This document shows positions 1-6,880 of a stretch of 21,198 nucleotides of DNA, piece by piece. Within the stretch, counting starts at the first letter, position 1, and every line of letters begins with the position of its first letter. The notes beneath the pieces are model-generated. The model had not been told where the DNA came from, made no database searches, and saw nothing but the letters and a program-made list of their open reading frames with translations. The DNA comes from Propionibacteriaceae bacterium (GTDB lineage Bacteria > Actinomycetota > Actinomycetes > Propionibacteriales > Propionibacteriaceae), in assembly GCA_021323255.1 (NCBI GenBank), contig JAJTCL010000024.1, positions 1-21,198 on the forward strand. Direction: 5' to 3'. The translations under genes were made by a program, and so were the position numbers.

Positions 1-289
1 CCCGCTGGTCTCGGTGACCCGGGATGACGGCTGGGTCCTGCTGCTGGTCAAGCCACAGTACGAGGTAGGGCGGGAGCTGTTGGGCAAAGGTGGGGTGGTG
101 CGCGCCCCGGCGGACCAACTCCAGGCGATTGCAGGCGTGATCAAGGAAGCTGGCCAACATGGCTGGCACGCCGTGGAGGCCGTCCCGAGCCGGCTCCCAG
201 GGGTGTCCGGCAACCGCGAGTTCTTTGTGCTCCTGCGTCGCACGGGATCTGGGCCGGACCTGGATCTGACCGCGCTCGTGGGGAGTTAA
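1..289 (+). CDS. tlyA: TlyA family rRNA 2'-O-methyltransferase, C-terminal part (partial)
   Basis: The gene is cut by the left window edge; the frame is open from base 2 to the TAA at 287-289. About 95 C-terminal residues are visible. They carry the family's Rossmann-fold methyltransferase end: the VKPQYEVGRE strand-and-loop, then a helix, then the conserved tail SRLPGVSGNREFFVLLRR. TlyA methylates ribose 2'-OH groups of 16S and 23S rRNA (known in mycobacteria, where it determines capreomycin sensitivity). The N-terminal S4 domain and SAM-binding residues lie outside the window. It lies 25 bases upstream of nadK, the same order as Rv1694-Rv1695. The GTG at 14 is internal and is not a start. 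The identification is firm from the tail and the synteny. Confidence 0.9.
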   Translation, partial: PLVSVTRDDGWVLLLVKPQYEVGRELLGKGGVVRAPADQLQAIAGVIKEAGQHGWHAVEAVPSRLPGVSGNREFFVLLRRTGSGPDLDLTALVGS

Positions 290-314
290 GGCAGAGGAAG
301 CGAGCAGTCCAAAT

Positions 315-1241
315 ATGCTGTGGCAGGTGACCGAGGCCTCAGCCCAGCCGACCGGCCGACCCAGCGGCGCAAGCCCAGACTCAGCGCGTCGCGTCGCCGT
401 GCTGACCCACATGGGACGACCGGCCGCCATCGCCGCGGCAACGCGTTTGATCGAGGGCATGACACCGCTCAGCAAGCCAGTCAGCCTCGACGACCGAATT
501 GAGCTGATGGTGGTGCTGGGAGGTGATGGCACCATCCTGCGCGGCACGGAATGGGTCATGCCGAGTGAGATTCCGCTCCTCGGGGTCAATTTGGGACATG
601 TGGGCTTTCTGGCTGAGGCTGAGTCATCAGAGATCGACACGATTGTCACCCATGTCGTTGAGCGCTCCTACACCGTCGAGGAGCGATTCACCATTGATGT
701 CACACTTCGCGATTCCACGACGCTCAAGTCCGAGTGGTCGTCCTACGCGGTCAACGAGGTGTCGATCGAGAAGGCCTCTCGGGAGCGGATGGTCGAGGTC
801 CTGGTGGAGGTGGATGGCCGACCGCTTTCTCGTTGGGCCTGCGACGGGATGCTGGTTTCCACCCCCACCGGCTCCACCGCGTACGCCTTCTCGGCCGGGG
901 GGCCGGTGATCTGGCCGGGTGTCGATGCCCTCCTGGTAGTGCCGCTGAGCGCGCATGCACTTTTTGCGCGGCCGCTGGTGCTCAGTCCTACCTCAACCGT
1001 GGTGGTGGAGCTTCTCGACGTGTCCCCGACACACGGCATGGTCTCGTGCGATGGCCGCCGTTCGGTCGAGTTGCATGCAGGCATGGAGATCGAAGTGACC
1101 CGCGGCAGGCAGCGACTTCGATTGGCCCGGCTATCGCAGGCGCCGTTCACCGACCGACTGGTCCACAAGTTCGGGCTCCGGGTCGAGGGCTGGCGAGGTT
1201 CGGCTGATCCAGCCATCACCATGATCGACACTCCTGCATGA
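315..1241 (+). CDS. nadK: NAD kinase (ATP-NAD kinase), short N-terminal domain
   Basis: Phosphorylates NAD to NADP in the cytoplasm. Of 308 residues, the ATP-binding GGDGT motif is at 69-73, the conserved NE pair at 147-148, the CDG motif near 176-178 and TPTGSTAYAFSAGGP at 183-197; the C-terminal beta-sandwich ends in the family-typical FTDRLVHKFGLRVEGWRG. The ATG at 315 is the first start after tlyA, but its ribosome site is poor (GAGGA lies 16 bases away); the GTG at 327 is a possible alternative. The distance from the first-strand GRP motif to GGDGT is only about 35 residues, where relatives have about 55-70. This suggests an in-frame loss of the second strand and helix of the N-terminal domain near residues 49-62. 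The catalytic motifs are intact. The stop overlaps the recN start (ATGA). Confidence 0.93.
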   Translation: MLWQVTEASAQPTGRPSGASPDSARRVAVLTHMGRPAAIAAATRLIEGMTPLSKPVSLDDRIELMVVLGGDGTILRGTEWVMPSEIPLLGVNLGHVGFLAEAESSEIDTIVTHVVERSYTVEERFTIDVTLRDSTTLKSEWSSYAVNEVSIEKASRERMVEVLVEVDGRPLSRWACDGMLVSTPTGSTAYAFSAGGPVIWPGVDALLVVPLSAHALFARPLVLSPTSTVVVELLDVSPTHGMVSCDGRRSVELHAGMEIEVTRGRQRLRLARLSQAPFTDRLVHKFGLRVEGWRGSADPAITMIDTPA

Positions 1242-2839
1242 TCACCGAGCTGCGCATCGCAGACCTAGGTGTGATCAAGGACGCAACGATCGGGCTTCAT
1301 CCAGGTCTCACCGTCGTTACCGGGGAAACCGGCGCGGGGAAGACGATGATCGTCAGCGGGCTTGGTTTGCTGCTCGGCGGCCGGGCAGACCCGCGATCAG
1401 TTCGCCGAGGCTCAGAGCGGGCACGTGTGGAAGGACGGTTCAGGATCGAGAATCCTGAACTGCTGCAGCGGGTGAGCGAGGCCGGCGGCGAAATGGACGA
1501 CGACGAGCTGATCCTGGCTCGCCATGTCACAGCAGGAGGGCGCTCTCGTGCCTACCTGGGCGGTGCCCAGGTACCGGCGAGTGCATGCGCACAGCTGACT
1601 TCCGAGCTGGTGAGGATCTATGGACAGGCGGAACAGGAACGACTCACTGAGGCCGACAGGCAACGCCAGCTTTTGGATCGTTTCGCCGGCGCCGCCGTCC
1701 TGGAGCCACTTGCCAGCTACTGCGCCTTCTGGTCGGAGGACCACGCGGCACGGACCGAGCTGGCTGAACTCCGTGCCGCCGCGCAGAGCCGGGCTCGTGA
1801 GATTGATCTGTTGACCTTCGGCCTGGAAGAGATCGAGCGCATCGGACCTGGCCCAACCGAGGATGTCGAGCTGGCGGCGGAGGCCGCACGACTCCAGTCC
1901 GCAGACGATTTGCGGGAGTCGGCGCAATCGGCTGTCAACGCCCTGGCTGGCCCCGACGATGAGGCCGGCGGTGCACTGGCGATGCTCTACGCGGCGCGCA
2001 AAGCTTTTGAGTCGGCAGGGCGGCTGGAACAGATTGCCGAGCGCCGCGCTCAGCTGAGCACGCTGACCCGGAAGTACGGCAGCACATGTGACGAGGTCCT
2101 GCAGTGGGCTGCGGACTCTGCGGTGCGGCTCACTCAACTCGGGCAGGGCGATGAGCGGATCGCCGTCTTGACCGAGCGACTCGAGCAGCTGAGCACCGAG
2201 TTGACCTCACTCGCGGCTCAGATCAGTGCGGCCCGGAGTGAGGCGGCAACCAGATTCAGTGAGTTGGTACGCAGTGAGCTTGCCGCTCTGGCCATGCCGC
2301 ACGCGCAGCTCAGCTTTGAGCTGGCCAGTGCGGACCTCGGACCGTGGGGCGCCGATCGGGTGGACCTGGTGTTCGCCGCCAACCCAGGCAGCGAGCTGCG
2401 CAGTCTGGGTCGCGTGGCGTCAGGTGGCGAGCTGTCGCGCGTCCGGCTGGCCCTGGAGGTGGTGCTGGCGGCCGATCAGGACGCCATCACGCTGGTCTTC
2501 GATGAGATCGATGCCGGCGTCGGCGGCAAGGTCGCCGTCGAGGTCGGTCGCCGCCTCGCCCGGCTGTCGCAGCACACCCAAGTCGTGGTGGTCACCCATC
2601 TCGCCCAAGTCGCCGCTTTCGCGGACCGGCACTACGTCGTGGTGAAGGCCGACGACGGTCAGGTGACCACCAGCGGAGTGGTGGCGGTTGCCGAGGAGGA
2701 CCGTGCCGTCGAACTCGCTCGGATGATGGCTGGTCTGGACACGACGGAGTCTGCCGTGGCCCACGCCAGCGAGTTGGTCGAGGTTGCCGCCGCGGCGCGA
2801 GCGTCGGCAATCGCGCCCCGATGGATGGAGGATCGATGA
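1238..2839 (+). CDS. recN: DNA repair protein RecN (SMC-like ATPase), shortened coiled coil
   Basis: SMC-like ATPase acting in double-strand break repair. Of 533 residues, Walker A GETGAGKT is at 29-36, the ABC signature ASGGELS at 394-400 and the Walker B acidic pair DE at 422-423, followed by a D-loop (DAGVGGK) and a switch histidine (VVTHLAQVAAFAD). The ATG at 1238 overlaps the nadK stop by 4 bases. The protein is shorter than usual (about 553-590). Set against E. coli RecN as I remember it, about 39 residues are missing between LYAARKAFESAG and RLEQIAERRAQL (residue about 261), inside the first-to-second coiled-coil transition. The reading frame is kept and all ATPase motifs are present. 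No SOS box is expected here because the gene is inside an operon and coupled to nadK. Confidence 0.95.
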   Translation: MITELRIADLGVIKDATIGLHPGLTVVTGETGAGKTMIVSGLGLLLGGRADPRSVRRGSERARVEGRFRIENPELLQRVSEAGGEMDDDELILARHVTAGGRSRAYLGGAQVPASACAQLTSELVRIYGQAEQERLTEADRQRQLLDRFAGAAVLEPLASYCAFWSEDHAARTELAELRAAAQSRAREIDLLTFGLEEIERIGPGPTEDVELAAEAARLQSADDLRESAQSAVNALAGPDDEAGGALAMLYAARKAFESAGRLEQIAERRAQLSTLTRKYGSTCDEVLQWAADSAVRLTQLGQGDERIAVLTERLEQLSTELTSLAAQISAARSEAATRFSELVRSELAALAMPHAQLSFELASADLGPWGADRVDLVFAANPGSELRSLGRVASGGELSRVRLALEVVLAADQDAITLVFDEIDAGVGGKVAVEVGRRLARLSQHTQVVVVTHLAQVAAFADRHYVVVKADDGQVTTSGVVAVAEEDRAVELARMMAGLDTTESAVAHASELVEVAAAARASAIAPRWMEDR

Positions 2840-2856
2840 GACCCGTTGGGAGTCTC
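2838..2856 (+). terminator. Weak hairpin at the end of recN
   Basis: GAGAC (2838-2842) can pair with GTCTC (2852-2856); two or three more pairs form inside past one bulged A. The stem begins in the recN stop codon. It is followed by TTCAG rather than a T tract, so intrinsic termination is doubtful. It is listed because it is the only candidate for separating recN from the next, differently controlled gene. Confidence 0.25.
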
Positions 2857-2944
2857 TTCAGTGTGGGCTAGGAACTGTGACAGAGACAACATCATCGGGT
2901 TGCAGCGGGATGCGCTAGCGCCGCTATTAAATCGGCGGGGGCAA

Positions 2945-2978
2945 TCTCATAAAGCTCTCATGTAAGGCTCAATAGCGT
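2945..2978 (+). promoter_or_regulatory. Three 11-bp direct repeats and a -10 element upstream of the response regulator
   Basis: TCTCAT occurs at 2945-2950 and again at 2956-2961, and a degenerate copy GCTCAA at 2967-2972, each spaced exactly 11 bases. Such tandem repeats, one helical turn apart on the same strand, are the usual binding pattern of OmpR/PhoB winged-helix dimers. The sequence TAGCGT at 2973-2978 fits the actinobacterial -10 consensus TANNNT and ends 7 bases before the ATG at 2986. There is no usable Shine-Dalgarno sequence, so a leaderless transcript beginning at or near 2986 is likely. The repeats sit where a -35 element would be, suggesting autoregulation by the encoded protein. 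The repeats are seen; their role is inferred. Upstream, TTGCAG (2900-2905) and TATTAA (2925-2930) could form a second promoter, with lower confidence. Confidence 0.55.
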
Positions 2979-2985
2979 CCCAGGT

Positions 2986-3666
2986 ATGCGGGTGCTCGTC
3001 GTCGAGGATGACGTTCGAATGGCGGCCGGAATCAGGCGCGGGCTGCGCTCGGTCAATGTGACCGGAGACATCGCCAGCACGTCACGTGGGGCCTGCGCGA
3101 TGCTTGCGGACACGCCGTACGACGTGATCGTGCTCGACGTGATTCTGCCGGACGCAGATGGTTTCACCACCTGTCGCCAGCTTCGCAGCGCTGGTGAGTG
3201 GACGCCGATCATCATGCTCACCCCGCGCGGGGGGATCGATCACCGGATTCGCGGGCTTCACGCGGGGGCCGACTATTACCTGAGTAAGCCTTTCGCCTTC
3301 AGTGACCTGCTCACCCGGCTCCGGATCCTCGCGCGTCGCGACTCGGCCGAGCGCCCGGCAATGATCAAGGTTGGTTCGCTGCGACTCGATCCCACTGCCG
3401 CGCGAGTCTGGCGGGGGGAGCAGGAGATTCGCCTGTCGGCCCGCGAGTTCGGCATGCTCGAGGCGTTCATGCGGAGCCCGGGACAGGTGCTCGGTCACCA
3501 TCAGCTGCTGGATGCGGCTTGGAACCTCGGACACGACTACCGCTCCAACGTGATCGAGGTCTACGTTCGCTACCTTCGGGAGAAGATCGACCGACCGTTC
3601 GGCGTACGGTCGCTGGAGACCGTACGCGGGCTCGGCTACCGGCTCCGACGCGACGGGGGGAAATGA
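2986..3666 (+). CDS. OmpR/PhoB-family two-component response regulator (orphaned)
   Basis: Residues 1-115 form a receiver domain: acidic pocket E7-D8-D9, phospho-acceptor D51 (VIVLDVILPDADG), T79 and K101 (LSKPF). Residues about 128-223 are a winged-helix DNA-binding domain ending in the typical VYVRYLREKIDRPF and ETVRGLGYRL. The length of 226 is normal and every phosphotransfer residue is present, so it should be a working transcription regulator. The start ATG has no clear ribosome site, but a -10 element lies 7 bases upstream, which fits leaderless translation. Its stop overlaps an ATG that opens what looks like a sensor kinase stump. No intact kinase is present, so its phosphodonor is unknown. 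The regulon cannot be told from sequence. Confidence 0.93.
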   Translation: MRVLVVEDDVRMAAGIRRGLRSVNVTGDIASTSRGACAMLADTPYDVIVLDVILPDADGFTTCRQLRSAGEWTPIIMLTPRGGIDHRIRGLHAGADYYLSKPFAFSDLLTRLRILARRDSAERPAMIKVGSLRLDPTAARVWRGEQEIRLSAREFGMLEAFMRSPGQVLGHHQLLDAAWNLGHDYRSNVIEVYVRYLREKIDRPFGVRSLETVRGLGYRLRRDGGK

Positions 3667-3728
3667 GCAGGCTACCGATCACGGTCTGCCTCAGGGGCTC
3701 ACTGGTTCGGGATCTCGCCGTTCGCTGA
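3663..3728 (+). pseudogene. Remnant start of a sensor histidine kinase gene
   Basis: An ATG overlaps the regulator stop (ATGA) and opens a 21-codon frame. Its first residues, MSRLPITVCLRG, resemble the MxRLPIRxRLT opening that commonly precedes the first membrane helix of sensor kinases paired with OmpR-type regulators. The frame then ends in SLVRDLAVR and TGA at 3726-3728, only 24 bases before steA. Kinases of this type are normally several hundred residues long. The simplest reading is that a deletion removed nearly the whole gene, leaving the coupled start. A chance short frame or a small peptide is possible; the match is short and was made by eye. Confidence 0.5.
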
Positions 3729-3752
3729 AGCCCATCTGGCGCGGGTGGGAGT

Positions 3753-4946
3753 ATGGACCCCGAGATGCGACTTCCCACCCTGCTCCGCAAACGCGGTACA
3801 CCGACCCAGATTGGCGGTGTCGCCCGGCTCGATCGGCGTACCAAGAACCTCACCAAACGGCTGCGCGCCGGTGAGATCGCGATCATTCATCACAGCGACC
3901 TGGATCGGGTCAGCGCCGAGGCTCTGGTGGAGGCCGGGGCCGCGGCAGTGGTGAATGCGGTGTCCTCAGTCTCGGGTCGCTATCCCAACCTTGGGCCCGG
4001 GATCTTGCTGGAGGCTGGGATCCCGCTCATTGACAATGTCGGCGACCACATCTTCACTCGGGTCCACGAAGGTGACTGGCTAACGCTGGATGGTGGAAAG
4101 TTGGTCAATTCGGCAGGCAGCGTGGTGGCGGAGGGCACGCTCTACACCACCGAAATCCTGGAGGACCACCTCGAATATGCCCGGACTGGCCTTGCCGATC
4201 AGATCGAGGCGTTCGCCGAAAACACCATGACCTACCTGCGGGTGGAGAAGGAGCTGTTGCTGGAGGGTGTCGGCGTGCCCGCCGTCGCTACCGCGATCGA
4301 AGGCCGGCACGTTTTGATCGTGGTCCGCGGCTACGACTACCGTGGTGATCTGGCTGCACTCCGGCCCTACATCTCCGAGTACCGACCTCTCTTGATGGGA
4401 GTCGACGGCGGAGCCGATGCGCTGATCGAGGCCGGATACAGACCGGACATGATCATCGGCGACATGGACTCGTGTTCCGACGAAACCTTGCGGTGCGGCG
4501 CGGAACTGGTGGTGCACGCGTACCACGACGGCCGCGCGCCTGGACTGGAGCGGATCGAGAAGCTGGGGCTTCAGGCGGTCGTGTTTCCCGCGCTGGGCAC
4601 CAGCGAGGACGCGGCCATGTTGCTCGCCGATTCCAAGGGAGCCAGCTTGATCGTCGCTGTGGGCACCCATGCCTCGCTGGTGGAGTTCTTGGACAAAGGT
4701 CGAGCTGGGATGGCCTCCACGTTCCTGACCAGGCTTCGCGTCGGGCCCAAGCTGGTTGACGCCAAGGGCGTCTCCCGGATCTACCGCAGCCAGATCAAGA
4801 CGTGGCACCTGATGCTGTTTGTACTGTCCGGCATTCTGGCACTCTTCACAGCGCTGCTGTTCACCGACGTGGGGTGGGCATTCGGCAATGTCATCGTCGC
4901 GCGGATCCGCGACCTGCTCTACTGGATAAAGGAACTCATCACTTGA
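3753..4946 (+). CDS. steA: SteA-like cell-division/envelope protein
   Basis: Homologue of the actinobacterial cytokinetic protein SteA (Rv1697 family), which with SteB acts at the septum and affects cell separation in Corynebacterium. Of 397 residues, the middle carries a thiamin pyrophosphokinase-like fold, with GVDGGADALIEAGYRPD starting near 216 and GDMDS at 236-240. The conserved TSEDAAMLLADSKGA and FLDKGRAGMASTFLTR follow. A single membrane helix lies near residues 352-370, close to the C-terminus. The ATG at 3753 has GGTGGGAG immediately before it; the ATG at 3765 (MRLPTLL) matches the family's usual N-terminus and could be the true start. The stop overlaps the steB start. The family assignment is firm and the enzymatic activity, if any, is unknown. 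Confidence 0.92.
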   Translation: MDPEMRLPTLLRKRGTPTQIGGVARLDRRTKNLTKRLRAGEIAIIHHSDLDRVSAEALVEAGAAAVVNAVSSVSGRYPNLGPGILLEAGIPLIDNVGDHIFTRVHEGDWLTLDGGKLVNSAGSVVAEGTLYTTEILEDHLEYARTGLADQIEAFAENTMTYLRVEKELLLEGVGVPAVATAIEGRHVLIVVRGYDYRGDLAALRPYISEYRPLLMGVDGGADALIEAGYRPDMIIGDMDSCSDETLRCGAELVVHAYHDGRAPGLERIEKLGLQAVVFPALGTSEDAAMLLADSKGASLIVAVGTHASLVEFLDKGRAGMASTFLTRLRVGPKLVDAKGVSRIYRSQIKTWHLMLFVLSGILALFTALLFTDVGWAFGNVIVARIRDLLYWIKELIT

Positions 4947-5869
4947 TCAATTTCCGCTACCACATCGTGTCGTTGATGGCGGTCTTCATTGCTTTGTCCG
5001 TAGGGATTGCAGTCGGTGTGTCCCTCAGCCCGTCGGTCGACCAGGGATTGCTTCAGCAGGCAGCGCAAGATCGCGAGCTGGTGGCGGATCTGCGCGCGGA
5101 ACTCGATCGGCGCAAGGCACTCGACGACTACCGCAACGCCTATGACGAGCAGGTCGGCGCCGCCGTGACCGCAGGTGTGTTGAGCGGGCAACGGGTGGCC
5201 ATGGTCGCTATGCCGGAGGCCCCCGATGATGTGGTGCAGAACATCTCCGAAGCTGTCGTCGGGGCCGGCGGCACCGTGGTACGCGATGTCACGGTCAACG
5301 CCGAAGCCTTTGATACCGGGAGGGCAGAGGATGTCACGGAAGCGTTGGCTGATTATTTCGGCCCGCTTGGTCTTAGCGACTCCATGTCTCCAGCGACCCG
5401 GCTTGGGGTCGCCCTCGGTAGGTCAATTGGATCCAAAGACATGGAGGATCGTGACCCGCTGGCGCTGGCTGTGGGGGAGTCCCTGGAAAGCCGGGGCTTG
5501 GTGACGATCAGCGACGGATCGGCAGCGCAAGCGCAGCTCATCATCGTGGTCACTGCTCCGGCATCGGATCCCCGCCCCACGCCCGAGGAGCTCACCGCAC
5601 ACGTTCAATTTCAGGTCGGGTTGACGACGCGGGCAGGAGTGGTCCTGGGCGGCCCGAACAGCGAGGACATCGAGGGCACCGATGTGCTGGCGGCCCGGTC
5701 GGACGCGACTGCGGTGGATAGCCTCACCACTGTGGATGTGGCCGATCTCAGCAGCGGTGTGACCACCGTCGTACTGGCAGGCAAGGAACGGCTGCTCGGC
5801 CGTCCAAGTCAGCACTACGGTGCACTGACGAGGGCCGACGCACCGCTGCCCGAGCTGCCGGTGCGTTAG
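4943..5869 (+). CDS. steB: SteB/MctB-like membrane-anchored envelope protein
   Basis: Member of the Rv1698 (MctB/SteB) family, described as a copper transport protein in Mycobacterium and as the SteA partner in Corynebacterium. The start is a TTG at 4943 overlapping the steA stop (TTGA), with AAGGA about 9 bases upstream; the family N-terminus MINFRYHIVSLMAVFIAL begins exactly there. A membrane helix spans residues about 8-26, then a coiled coil (QDRELVADLRAELDRRKALDDYR) and an extracytoplasmic domain. Its 308 residues match the family. The last two bases of the TAG stop lie inside the left arm of the palindrome at 5868, so the extreme C-terminus may have been set by that insertion. Confidence 0.9.
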   Translation: MINFRYHIVSLMAVFIALSVGIAVGVSLSPSVDQGLLQQAAQDRELVADLRAELDRRKALDDYRNAYDEQVGAAVTAGVLSGQRVAMVAMPEAPDDVVQNISEAVVGAGGTVVRDVTVNAEAFDTGRAEDVTEALADYFGPLGLSDSMSPATRLGVALGRSIGSKDMEDRDPLALAVGESLESRGLVTISDGSAAQAQLIIVVTAPASDPRPTPEELTAHVQFQVGLTTRAGVVLGGPNSEDIEGTDVLAARSDATAVDSLTTVDVADLSSGVTTVVLAGKERLLGRPSQHYGALTRADAPLPELPVR

Positions 5870-6030
5870 TGTCGTGTCTCCTAAGTCTCTTTACGGTTCG
5901 CGCCGCCCAGGCACGCACCTCGCGGTGTTCTCCTTGGTCGGCATACGACCCGGTATGCCTCCCTCGTCGGCCTTGCGATGCACGCACCTGAACGACGCCA
6001 ACCGCAAAGGAACTTAGGAGACACGACACT
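5868..6030. repeat. 163-bp palindromic, MITE-like element
   Basis: The ends are a perfect 19-bp inverted repeat: agtgtcgtgtctcctaagt at 5868-5886 and its complement at 6012-6030. Complementarity continues with mismatches for about 55 bases per side, and a central hairpin ggcatac/gtatgcc occupies 5940-5946 and 5953-5959, so almost the whole element can fold on itself. There is no open reading frame of note inside. I find no clear target-site duplication. The left arm supplies the AG of the steB stop codon. The right arm ends one base before the GTG of the next gene and provides TTAGGAG (6014-6020) as its likely ribosome binding site. It may also act as a terminator or an RNA-stability structure between steB and the genes after it. 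The repeat is seen; mobility is inferred. Confidence 0.8.
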
Positions 6031-6880
6031 GTGAGGCGCCCGCTGCTGGCCTGCGCGGCCTCGAGTTGTGCTGCGGCCTTGGTGGCGGCGGTGGCCAACC
6101 GGCGAGCCGTGCGGGCACTGCCAAACCATGCCGCTCAGCCTGCCGGATGCACCGAATCCGCGTCGCGCTGGATCCGGACCAACCATGCCGGGGCGACTGT
6201 GACTCTGGCTGAGGGCCCGATCGCGGTCGTCGCACTGCTGGTCGGCGCAGGACTCGATCGGCTGCTGGACGAGTCAGGACGACGGAGCCTAGCGGTGGCC
6301 GTTGCCGGCGTCGGATCTGGGATGGTCGGGGCGTACGACGACCTCTACGGGACGACCCAGGCGAAGGGCTTGCGGGGTCACCTTCGCGCGCTGCGTTCCG
6401 GTGAGCTGACCAGCGGGACGATCAAGGTTCTTGGGGTCGGCTGCAGCGCGGCGACCGCTGCGGCGCTGATCCAGCGGGGCCGGCCCGGCTGTCCGAAGCC
6501 GATGTGCCGCGTTGTGGACGGGCTAGTCGACACCGCGCTCATCGCAGCGACTGCCAACCTCATCAATCTGTTCGACCTGCGGCCCGGCCGGGCAGCCAAG
6601 GTGGTCATCCTGCTCGGCACCGGCCTGTTCGGTTTCGGGGCTGCGCCGGCGGTTGGCGCTGCTGCGGGCAGCCTGCCAACCGATCTGGCTGCGCGATCCA
6701 TGCTCGGTGACTGCGGCGCCAATGCGCTCGGTGCTGCGGCCGGCACCGCTCAACCTTGCGAGCGAGCGAGTGAGCTTCACCGAGGTCATCGAAGGCACGC
6801 CACTGCTGCGCCGCCTGGACCAGCTCGGACGCCCGGCTACGGCACTATCCACGCGCGAGCAAAGACAATCCTCCGCGTGA
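6031..6880 (+). pseudogene. MraY/WecA-like phosphotransferase homologue, deleted and frameshifted at its end
   Basis: Membrane protein related to polyprenyl-phosphate sugar-1-phosphate transferases. Visible family marks are GAYDDLYG, NLINLFDLRPGRAAK and LGDCGANALGA, which correspond to conserved acidic sites of MraY/WecA. After GAAAGTA (about 6747) the frame loses similarity. The expected C-terminus, LASERVSFTEVIEGTPLLRRLDQLGRP, is found in the +2 frame and ends at the TGA 6878-6880, overlapping the murJ start. Relatives, as I recall them, have about 20 more residues (the last membrane helix) between these parts. A deletion with frameshift is therefore likely, and the current frame reads on into murJ as one 813-codon frame. 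The GTG start at 6031 uses AGGAG from the palindrome. The catalytic core residues remain, so some function cannot be excluded. Confidence 0.65.

Noticed and set aside
1412..2137. 241-residue minus-strand frame within recN, and other long antisense frames (9635-10777, 12096-12971, 17099-18037)
   Set aside because: They lie opposite strongly recognised genes and show no domain; high GC favours open antisense frames.
2912..2921. GCGCTAGCGC palindrome as an operator
   Set aside because: Ten-base GC-rich palindromes are common at this base composition, and the 11-bp repeats nearer the gene are a better candidate.
5868..6030. Complete insertion sequence
   Set aside because: No transposase fits in 163 bp and no target-site duplication is visible, so only a MITE-like or structural repeat is supported.
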